From Methanobacteriota archaeon (GTDB taxonomy: Archaea > Thermoplasmatota > Poseidoniia > Poseidoniales > Thalassarchaeaceae): DNA of 33,860 bases. Position 1 is the first letter of the stretch; every line of letters starts with the position of its first letter. This document shows positions 1 through 7,500 of the stretch, in pieces. The stretch covers positions 1 through 33,860 of the forward strand of contig PADI01000008.1 of NCBI GenBank assembly GCA_002702985.1. The letters run 5' to 3'. The notes under the pieces are model-generated. The model had not been told where the DNA came from, ran no database searches, and was given only the letters and a program-made list of their open reading frames with translations. The position numbers and the translations under genes are program-made.

Positions 1-105
1 GAGCCAAGTTATGCTGCACCTGAGCCAAGTTATGCTGCACCTGAGCCAAGTTATGCTGCACCTGAGCCAAGTTATGCTGCACCTGAGCCAAGTTATTCTA
101 CTCCG
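1..105 (+). repeat. 21-bp in-frame tandem repeat (4 perfect copies plus 1 diverged)
   Basis: The unit GAGCCAAGTTATGCTGCACC+T occurs at 1, 22, 43 and 64 with no mismatch. A fifth copy at 85-105 keeps the first 12 bases and then drifts (TCT ACT CCG). The array is in frame with the upstream gene and may continue beyond the left edge. Identity at synonymous positions points to recent expansion by slippage or unequal recombination rather than ancient protein repeats. Confidence 0.95.
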
Positions 106-177
106 GAACAATCCGGGAAATCACGTGAATTATCTGAGCCACTTCCTTCAACAGATATTTTAGATTTTGATTTGTGA
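1..177 (+). CDS. 3' end of a repeat-tailed protein, 5' truncated by window edge
   Basis: The frame starting at base 1 is open and ends with TGA at 175-177. It encodes four identical EPSYAAP heptapeptides, a fifth diverged copy (EPSYSTP), and then a short tail ending DILDFDL. Only the last 58 codons are inside the window, so the body of the protein is unseen. The Pro/Glu/Ser/Ala/Tyr repeats look like a disordered linker followed by a short acidic and hydrophobic C-terminal peptide. The stop overlaps the GTG start of sepF (GTGA), so the two genes are very probably translationally coupled. A linker plus a short binding peptide beside sepF is the architecture expected of an FtsZ-type protein, but no GTPase sequence is visible, so this is only a hypothesis. 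Confidence 0.75.
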   Translation, partial: EPSYAAPEPSYAAPEPSYAAPEPSYAAPEPSYSTPEQSGKSRELSEPLPSTDILDFDL

Positions 178-653
178 TTGATATGGTTGATATTTTCAGA
201 CTTCTAGGTCTTCCATCACCTTCTTCTAGTTCTCCTTCCAAGGATAAAGAAAGTTCTAGAGTATCAACTCCTTCAGGTCCAACAAAAGTGCCTTCATCTA
301 ATTCATCTGATTTTATGGACTTATCATCAATTGAGTGGGCAAGAAAAGCAGGACCAATTTCTCCTGATCGTCATTTGAGATATATCCAGCCTGACGATCG
401 TCATACTATACCTCATTCAGAAATTTCTGATTGTCTTCAAGGTGGAGATGTAGTTATTGTTGATTTACGTCGATTAGCTCATATGGAAGCACAAAAGAGT
501 GCATGTCGTCGTAGAATTCAAGAGGTAGCTCGTGATTTATCGATTCATGCTTTTGTTCTTGATGCTTCAGAAGATTTGATTTTAGTGCCTGGAGTTGGAA
601 TTTCTGTTGATGTCGATCGGCATGTTTTAGGTATTGAAACAGATTTAATCTGA
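174..653 (+). CDS. sepF: SepF-like cell division protein (FtsZ membrane anchor)
   Basis: The 159-residue product has three parts. An N-terminal hydrophobic/amphipathic stretch (MVDIFRLLGL, about residues 4-13) fits the membrane-targeting helix of SepF. Residues 14-75 are a Ser/Pro-rich linker. About residues 85-155 form the SepF/DUF552 core, with the pattern GGDVVIVDLRRL, a helix with conserved spacing, and the closing strand LILVPGVGISV. In archaea SepF anchors FtsZ to the membrane and is essential for division; that is family knowledge. The GTG start overlaps the TGA of the upstream repeat-tailed gene; an ATG four codons in is the alternative start. The 3' end overlaps the convergent flavin-reductase-like gene by 9 bp. 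Confidence 0.85.
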   Translation: MIDMVDIFRLLGLPSPSSSSPSKDKESSRVSTPSGPTKVPSSNSSDFMDLSSIEWARKAGPISPDRHLRYIQPDDRHTIPHSEISDCLQGGDVVIVDLRRLAHMEAQKSACRRRIQEVARDLSIHAFVLDASEDLILVPGVGISVDVDRHVLGIETDLI

Positions 654-1472
654 ATCCATTTTTTGTTTCCAACTAGTAGAATTAATACCTCCTAGCATAT
701 TATCTGATATTTGGGTTAAAATTGGAATTTCTTCCATTTCATCTATGTTCATTGATGAGGGTCTGATAATTGAATCGACCTTTAGAACCACCCATTCAGC
801 TACGGCATCCATGGGTAATTTGTAGCATTCTACTAGGGTAGTTTCAATCGCTGCAATAGCAGCTTTAGGAGCAGTAACCATTTCTGAGATATCATTCAAA
901 CCTTCGATTTCACCCCATTCTGATTCACTTCTTGGAATTGGTTTTCTCGTAATATTGACCATTTCAAATGATTTTGAATTCACGGGAAGAATTGCTAGAG
1001 TTGCCTTCCCTGTTTCTTTTAGATTAACCAGAGTATCTCTAGGTCTTCCCTCTCTATTTGTTGAAAGACTCATCCCAAGTAAGGGAGGAGAATTGGACAC
1101 CACAGATACAGAACTCATAGGAGCTAAATTTGGGATTCCATCTTTAGATATTGTAGATACAAGAATCAAAGGCCTTGGTGAAATAATTGCTGAAAGCCAT
1201 CTTGCCCTTTCTTGATGATTCATTTTATCCACTTCTAAAGAATTGATATCAGAATTAAGATCGAATTTTTTCTCATTTTCATCAAACCAATCATCTAAAT
1301 CTCCTCTGGATACTTCATCAGATGCATAAGCAGTGAAATCTCGATATGCTTCCCATCTCTTTATTTCGGTTTCATTTTCTCCTCTTTCTCTCTTCCTTTC
1401 AATAGAATCATTTGCATACTTTACGCACCTGTCTAGGAACTTGATGATACTATCTTTCTCATCAATTGACAT
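645..1472 (-). CDS. Flavin reductase-like (FMN-binding split barrel) domain protein
   Basis: The product has 275 residues. Residues about 85-250 match the flavin reductase/DIM6-NTAB split-barrel family: the opening ISPRPLILVSTISKDG followed by NLAPMSSVSVVSNSPP is the characteristic FMN-binding start, and a TLVNLKETG segment follows. Such proteins bind FMN and serve as flavin reductases or flavoproteins of unknown substrate. The first 80 residues are a charged, helical extension not typical of the family. A GAGG motif sits 7 nt before the ATG. It starts 9 bp after the peroxiredoxin gene on the same strand, so the two are probably one redox-related operon. The exact substrate cannot be read from the sequence. 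Confidence 0.8.
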   Translation of the reverse strand: MSIDEKDSIIKFLDRCVKYANDSIERKRERGENETEIKRWEAYRDFTAYASDEVSRGDLDDWFDENEKKFDLNSDINSLEVDKMNHQERARWLSAIISPRPLILVSTISKDGIPNLAPMSSVSVVSNSPPLLGMSLSTNREGRPRDTLVNLKETGKATLAILPVNSKSFEMVNITRKPIPRSESEWGEIEGLNDISEMVTAPKAAIAAIETTLVECYKLPMDAVAEWVVLKVDSIIRPSSMNIDEMEEIPILTQISDNMLGGINSTSWKQKMDSD

Positions 1473-1481
1473 TTGTATTCC

Positions 1482-1958
1482 TCATTGATTTTCGATGTCA
1501 AGAATTTTTAGCAATCGTTCAACATGACCTTTTGATTTCACACCTTTTCCACACCATTGGATAATCCCATCTTGACCAATAATGAAAGTACTTCGAATCG
1601 CACCCATGTACACCTTTCCATAGTTCTTTTTTTCACCCCATGCACCGTATAGTTGATGGATTTCAGTATCTGAATCAACAATGAGGTCAAAATTCAAATT
1701 TTGCTTATCAATAAAACGAAGATGGCTTGAAGCCGAATCTCTTGAGACGCCTATAACTGTCCAATTTTCTGAATTTAGGACGGGCATAGCATCGCGAAAA
1801 TCACAAGCTTGAGTAGTACATCCTGGCGTACTATCCTTAGGATAGAAATAGAGAATAATTCCTGTTTCTTTGAGATTTTCTGAAAGTATCCAATCGTCGT
1901 CGTTCTGTAGTTTTGCTGTGAAGTCAGGAGCTTTGTCTCCAACATCCGGTCCGCTCAT
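1482..1958 (-). CDS. bcp: Thioredoxin-dependent peroxiredoxin, PrxQ/Bcp type
   Basis: This 158-residue protein has the normal length for Bcp/PrxQ. The active-site motif TPGCTTQACDFRD places the peroxidatic cysteine at 47 and the resolving cysteine at 52, the C-X4-C spacing that defines many PrxQ enzymes. VGDKAPDFTAKLQND at the N-terminus and FYPKDSTPG before the active site are also typical. It reduces H2O2 and organic or lipid hydroperoxides in the cytoplasm using thioredoxin-like donors. Its ATG follows a GGAG motif (reverse strand, about 1964-1968). It is upstream of and probably co-transcribed with the flavin-reductase-fold gene. Confidence 0.93.
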   Translation of the reverse strand: MSGPDVGDKAPDFTAKLQNDDDWILSENLKETGIILYFYPKDSTPGCTTQACDFRDAMPVLNSENWTVIGVSRDSASSHLRFIDKQNLNFDLIVDSDTEIHQLYGAWGEKKNYGKVYMGAIRSTFIIGQDGIIQWCGKGVKSKGHVERLLKILDIENQ

Positions 1959-1996
1959 GCTATCTCCACTCGTTCGTAATAGTCAATACTATGTTT

Positions 1997-3082
1997 TTAT
2001 TCTGGGCCACTTTCGGTGAATTCGATTATGTTAATTGCATCTTCAGATAGTTCTGACAAAGTCTTCCTACCGTCGCGTCGACGTATAACTAGTCCTAACT
2101 CACTCATTCTTGTTACTGCAGCTACTCTTCTGAGTTGTAGAATTGAATTTGTCCAATTAAATGTAGTTCCTTCTCCAAATTTTCTTTTCATTCTGGCGTC
2201 TAGTCGTTCGTTACCAACTGCTCCACCTCTCATGCCATCGATTAATGTCCTCATAATATTCCATTCCATAGGGAGACGATGGTGAATTGAGTCTAGAATC
2301 AAAGTTCTTTCTAAGGGGCTAAACGGTCCTTCATGCGGAAGATCTCTATCAAGAATAGGATTCGGTAATTTTGCTAAGTCTAAGCCATGTGGTGTTAAAC
2401 GATATCCTTCTGAATCCTTAGTTGACCATCCGATAATTTCCATGGCAGATAATTTGGTAGAACCGCCTGGAGAGCCTATCATCCAGTTAACTGCCCTACT
2501 TCTTGCTGAATCGTCAAGGTGGCTAAATCCTGCTGCTAACCTTTCTCCTCTTCCTCTACCAAATTGATTATCTTCTTCAGCTAATTTCTGACCATTTAGT
2601 CTCAACATTTGATTCATTGCATTCCTTAATGCCCCATCTGGTAAAGATCTTTTAGTTTCACTAGTTAATGACCATAATAGTCGCAGTGCATGTTTCATGG
2701 GCAGTAATCTTAGAAGACCAGATGGCAATAATTCATTTTCTAATCGTCCAATATTTGATCCAATTACTGGTTCCCCTCGGATTGAATCTAAACGGAGAAA
2801 ATCTCGATTTCCCATTTCTCTTTGTGCTAATGAATCACCTGCTTTTGCTCTCCTGTCCCATGCCCTCTCTGCTAAGCCAGAAAGTATTCCTATCTCTGTT
2901 GACGGTGACTCTATTTGCTTATCTTTATTGTCAGAATTTGAATTTGCGCTATGGATTAACCATTCTTCTAGTGTGATTCCTTTGTCTTGAGCAGCCTGAA
3001 TCCATTGGATCAATTGTATATCTTCCACTGAAAGGGTCACGTCAACCATGTACTTCTCATGATATAATTCATTATGAATCAT
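1997..3082 (-). CDS. Unrecognised 361-aa protein, possibly DNA-binding
   Basis: I do not recognise this family. The protein is soluble, charged and mainly helical, with no signal peptide or membrane segment. The C-terminal 60 residues (RVAAVTRMSELGLVIRRRDG followed by KTLSELSEDAINIIEF) read like a winged-helix end, a recognition helix and a hairpin wing. The segment with YRLTPHGLDLAKLP is also phrased like a winged-helix domain. The N-terminus (VDVTLSVEDIQLIQWI) could be a short helical module. Two starts are possible: ATG at 3082 or ATG at 3049, after which VDVTLS begins. A strong dyad lies just upstream of 3082, which would suit autoregulation if the protein is a regulator. No function can be assigned. 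Confidence 0.75.
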   Translation of the reverse strand: MIHNELYHEKYMVDVTLSVEDIQLIQWIQAAQDKGITLEEWLIHSANSNSDNKDKQIESPSTEIGILSGLAERAWDRRAKAGDSLAQREMGNRDFLRLDSIRGEPVIGSNIGRLENELLPSGLLRLLPMKHALRLLWSLTSETKRSLPDGALRNAMNQMLRLNGQKLAEEDNQFGRGRGERLAAGFSHLDDSARSRAVNWMIGSPGGSTKLSAMEIIGWSTKDSEGYRLTPHGLDLAKLPNPILDRDLPHEGPFSPLERTLILDSIHHRLPMEWNIMRTLIDGMRGGAVGNERLDARMKRKFGEGTTFNWTNSILQLRRVAAVTRMSELGLVIRRRDGRKTLSELSEDAINIIEFTESGPE

Positions 3083-3088
3083 TCTATA

Positions 3089-3118
3089 ATAATCATTAAT
3101 TATTGATATAATGATTAT
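3089..3118. promoter_or_regulatory. 10-bp inverted repeat, operator-like, in an AT-rich promoter
   Basis: ATAATCATTA at 3089-3098 is the exact reverse complement of TAATGATTAT at 3109-3118, with a 10-bp spacer. It lies 7-36 bp upstream of the ATG at 3082 of the minus-strand 361-aa gene, inside a strongly AT-rich 129-bp gap (3083-3211) that also carries TATA-like stretches. The spacing is about two helical turns from arm start to arm start, as expected of a dimeric regulator. The low base complexity makes chance similarity possible. Confidence 0.45.
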
Positions 3119-3211
3119 ATTGATTCAATAACGAATGACGTAAATCAATAATTATGTTCATAAATTCCATAATTAAATATATGTTAAAATAATAAATCAA
3201 AATCGATTTAC

Positions 3212-3973
3212 TCATTCTACATCGAAGAAACAAACTTCTTGAGGCGGGTCACCACTACTGATCTGACCTTTGAATTCTCTCGGATTGCCTTCAACAGAAA
3301 CCAGGATGTTGAACTCCGTTACATCCGTAGAATCGTGTTTTTCGAAATGTTCAACAAATACACGATATCTTCCCTTAGGTGCATCTTTTTCCCAGAATAC
3401 ATTTTCAACAGGTTCTTCTGAGTTACCAGTTTCATTCATGTCGATATCTAAACGACCTCCACAATTGGAAATTTTGTTATCGAATGAAATCCGTTCTCCA
3501 CTCGGGCACACTACTGATAAATCTAAATCATTCTTATTGAACCAAATTAGGCTCACTTGTACTTCTCCGCTAGCTGCTCCTTCACGTCCTAATCTTTCTG
3601 CGAACACGTCTTCTTGTTCTGCTTCAACTTCAGTTCCAATTACTTCAGCATCATCGAGATCAGGGGCAGATGGAAGATCTACAGGTTGTGGTTCATCATC
3701 TACAACTTCCTCTTCCAGAATTTCCTCTTGTACAATCTCTTCTTCCACTTCTGGAGTAGGTATCGGTGTTATTGCACTGGATCTTGAACTTATTTCTACA
3801 CTACGATCTAATTGTTTTCTTGGTCGTCTAAGACCTTTGTCAATGACAGGGGCAGGAAGAGATGCCATAGATGGAAGCATCGCTCTTCTTGCATCTCCAC
3901 GTAGAATTCGATAGATGCCTTGAAGGGAGCCCACTGATAATGTGGCAATCACTGCTCCGCTCACAGGGTCCAT
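3212..3973 (-). CDS. Protein with C-terminal DUF2135/YfaP-like beta domain
   Basis: The 253-residue product begins with a weakly hydrophobic segment (GAVIATLSVGSLQGIYRIL). A basic and then strongly acidic, Pro/Glu-rich disordered linker follows (about 30-125). A C-terminal beta-rich domain (about 135-253) has the pattern VSLIWFNKNDLDLSVVCPSG, then GGRLDIDMNE, and then APKGRYRVFVEHF. That pattern (W-x-x-x-x-DLDL-x-V-x-x-P-G, GG-x-LD-D, P-G-Y-V) is what I know from DUF2135/YfaP-like and related tail domains found in surface and von Willebrand-associated proteins. Two cysteines in the domain (SVVCPSG and SNCGGR) could pair. It is divergent from the archaellum-region genes, with 124 bp between the starts. 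Function unknown; the domain call is moderate. Confidence 0.7.
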   Translation of the reverse strand: MDPVSGAVIATLSVGSLQGIYRILRGDARRAMLPSMASLPAPVIDKGLRRPRKQLDRSVEISSRSSAITPIPTPEVEEEIVQEEILEEEVVDDEPQPVDLPSAPDLDDAEVIGTEVEAEQEDVFAERLGREGAASGEVQVSLIWFNKNDLDLSVVCPSGERISFDNKISNCGGRLDIDMNETGNSEEPVENVFWEKDAPKGRYRVFVEHFEKHDSTDVTEFNILVSVEGNPREFKGQISSGDPPQEVCFFDVE

Positions 3974-4097
3974 TAGTAGTGGCAGAGAAGTTTAGGTATG
4001 TCTTCATTTCGTTTGTTTTGCTATATGAATTTCTAATGTTATTTGCGGTTCCTTCATATCCTTCCTGAGGTTGACATGGCATAGCGGAGGCCATGCA

Positions 4098-4511
4098 ATG
4101 TCTAATCGACTGGGAAGGAAATCAAGGAAATTCCTTCGCCGAGTCCAAAAGTCTCGAACTCTGCAAGAACTCCAATTGATTGCAAATGATATTCAAAGCG
4201 AGGTCGATTCGCGCGGTATAAATTATGAAGAGGCAAATCAATTAGGTAATAGAATTCAAGATAGAGCAGATATCATAGATTCAGATGGTTTGATTTATGC
4301 TATTAGCGATAGAGATACATATCGTCGAACTTTAGAGATTTATCTCAAAGATGGTCTTCTTACTAGGACTGAACAGATGCTTCTTTGGGATGAACGAAGA
4401 AAACTTGGAATTACTGAAGATGAGCATACTCATTTACTTGAGAAATTAGTTTCACTATACAGGAGTCAAGGCCGAACAATTAGGATTCAAAGATCAGGGG
4501 GTAGTTCATAG
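4098..4511 (+). CDS. Small helical protein, first gene of the archaellum-linked module
   Basis: Starting at the ATG at 4098, which has GGAGG at 4086-4090 with a 7-nt spacer, the product is 137 residues. An upstream TTG at 4071 is in frame but has no comparable ribosome site. The protein is basic at the N-terminus and otherwise helical and charged. Residues about 85-130 contain the pattern KDGLLTRTEQMLLWDERRKL followed by GIT and EDEH, a helix-loop-helix arrangement seen in several TerB/SHOCT-like short domains. No signal peptide or membrane helix is visible. It ends with TAG at 4509-4511, sharing one base with the GTG start of the giant surface protein, so it is certainly in the same transcription unit. 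Function unknown. Confidence 0.8.
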   Translation: MSNRLGRKSRKFLRRVQKSRTLQELQLIANDIQSEVDSRGINYEEANQLGNRIQDRADIIDSDGLIYAISDRDTYRRTLEIYLKDGLLTRTEQMLLWDERRKLGITEDEHTHLLEKLVSLYRSQGRTIRIQRSGGSS

Positions 4512-7500
4512 TGAAATTTTTCCATGCAATTACTCTGGTAACTCTTCTACTGATATCTTCCTTAGGTCATTTAGCGATTTCAGAAATTGAAAACTCTCCT
4601 TCACTAACGTCTGGACGTTCTGTAGATGTCTCGGTAGATAGTGTGGAAATAATTTCGGCTTCTGCGGTTATTGGAGGAGTACACACTTTGGCAAATGTGG
4701 CCCATGAAGTCCGAGTTACTATTGTCAATCTTGGAACTACTACTGCCACGGGTACGTTGGAACTGAATGTTGCAGTAAATTCAGGCGTCCCCTCTGTAGT
4801 CGATTCTGTATCATTTACCTTGTTAGGAAGTTCATCAGAAGTACATTTATTCGAATGGACACAAACTTCTGGAACGGCAGATATTTCCGTCACTGCTACT
4901 GCTGGTTCCGATTCAGATCCCTCAAATGATGATCTAGCCTATCCACATACTCTAACAATTCAAGATACCTCTAGTCACGTTGAGGTATCTAATACACTTC
5001 CCAATGATGGAGACGTGATTGGCAGAGATATCTGGCATGGAAATTGGGTTTTCTCAAATACTGGAAATGTTCCCTTTTCCGTTGAGGGCGAATTGGTTCT
5101 AACTCCTTCTGGAGGAGGTTCAGCAATCCCATTGACATCTAGTGTAACAACTGCTCCGCCAGGTTCTCTTTCACAAAACGCTGGAAATTCCGCAGTAAAT
5201 CTTTCTTTTGATGGTTCACCATTATCTGGTACATATACCATGAGTGGATTGTTTAAGATGTCATTTTCTGATGGTTCTACATCGGATATCCCTATCTCCT
5301 CTCGAAATATTGTTTTATCCGATTCACACCACACAGTTACTCCACCTGCAAATATTTCTGTAAATCCGGGTAGTGGAACTGGACTATTGTTTATTGTTCA
5401 AAATCTAGGTTCTTCATCAGATACCTACACTGTTGAATATAGTAATGTTTCAAACTGGGTTGATGATTCTAGTTTGCCTTCCACTATTACCAATTTAGCC
5501 TCCAACACAGGTGCACCGATAAATGTCCCAGTAAATGTTCCGATTACAGCGGATCGTTCTGATATTGAAACAGTTACAGTATACGTGAATAGTACAACTT
5601 CCCCTGCTAGTGTTACTGCCAGGGCCTCAGTTCTTGCAGGGGACCTTTACCAGTCTGATTTACGAAGTAACGGTTCACTGTTGTATATCGACCCGGGTTC
5701 ATTCGTAATTGTCGATTATACGTTGGTAAATACAGGTACTTCTCCGGCTCATTTCTATCTTACTGCAGGTCTTCAAGAAGATCCAGATGGATGGAATGTA
5801 GATATTGATACTACAACCACAGATCTGATGTCTCCTGGAAATTCTAGAGCCATTACCATTACAATTACTGCCCCCACATTAACCTCTCCCTTAGACCCTG
5901 AAGCAAAAATTTCTGCGGGCAACAGGTTACATCTCAGAGTCACCTCTACTCCAGTTGAAGGAGACTCGGCACTCACTGCATCGAACATTAGTGATATTGA
6001 GGTCCGCCCCTCAGTTAGCGTTTCCATGATTCCTGATGTTGAAGAGCTGTTATTCACAACTGATGAATTAGAAGCCGGAAATATGTTCAAAATGTTTGAT
6101 TTAGAAGTCTCATTGTTGAGTAATTTCCCATCTGGAACTATGGGTTCGGCTGTTATCAACATTACCTCACAAGCAACACAGTTTACTTCTGTAGATGGAG
6201 CAACATATGGTGCGCAGGAATCATCTCGATGGAATTCATCAGTCGGGCCAAATTCTACTACTCTAGATCTGGGTCAATCACGTACTTTGGTTACCTCAGT
6301 ACTAGGCCCTACAGAGACTTTGCCAGCGGCAGGCGCCCTGAATTTCACCTTAACTGCCTCCACTTCGTTATCTGGAATGGTTGGAATTACTTCTCCTGAC
6401 ACATCTTCTTCATTCCGTGTAATCATTGAAACAGTAATTGATGGAGAATTAGAAGATAGTCCAATTACTGCTGGTGTTCCAGGCGTAGAGAACGATGCGA
6501 CAATGGTTTTGACAAATAATGGAAATGCTCTATCTGATTATACTCTATCGACTTCAGGTCTTCCTGGATGGGTTGTTAATCTAACGCCTAATGCTGTTAC
6601 TGCATTGGCGCCAGAAGTTGGAACATGGCCAACAGGTATTGATTCTGTTTTTCAGAATGTTGTGGTAACTGCAACTCCTCCTACAGATGCTAGAGCAGAC
6701 ATAGTACACGAAATTGATATTTTATTGTTCGATGGAGAGGGTTCGTTTGTAGATAATGGAACAGCTAGATTTGTTCTTGACGAGGTAATAGGTGCTCTAA
6801 TAGAACCAGATTCATTGGAGATTGAAGTTCCTTCTGAAGGAACTCAAACTGCAAGTTTCATAGTTCGAAATATGGGTAATTCACTCCAATCATATGATAT
6901 TTCAACAGGTAATTTTGTTGGAGGAACTGACTTTACAATCGGAGCGCCAACCACTGTAACTGTAGAACCCGGTGCTAATGCTACACTTTCTGTTGATGTT
7001 ACCGCATTATCGACTGCAAGGGCAGATTCAACTTATTCATTTGAATTAATTTTAGAACACAATGGAACAGAACAGGATCGTTCAACTGTATTGGTTGGTA
7101 TTGAGAAAATACATGATATCAGATTATCTCATGACGCATTATTTGAAGCAATACCTGGAGAAACATTAGAAATTTCAGTAACTATAGAAAATCGAGGAAA
7201 TTTAAGAGAAGTCGGTACATTTAATCTTACAACTCCCGAAGGTTGGGTACAATCATCTGATTTAATTGATATTTCTCCTGGTGAAACTATTTCCGGACTA
7301 ACCGTAAGAGTTACTGTTCCTGCCCTTGAATCCGAAGAAGTTCCAATGGCTGGGCAAGCTTACACTATTCCGATTTTGGTATTCAATACAACAGACAATT
7401 TTACAATAGGGCAATCTAATGTTACGGTTTCTATCAAACCAGTGTTCCAATTGGTTATGTCATCGTCTCCATCTAGGATAGCAACCATTCCTGGACAATC

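Noticed and set aside
1-105. Possible CRISPR-like array
   Set aside because: The copies are directly adjacent with no spacers, are 21 bp long (a multiple of three) and stay in an open coding frame.
3270-3914. Plus-strand open frame (214 codons) opposite the DUF2135-like gene
   Set aside because: Its Ser/Thr/Arg-rich product mirrors the acidic linker of the real gene, and no family motif is present.
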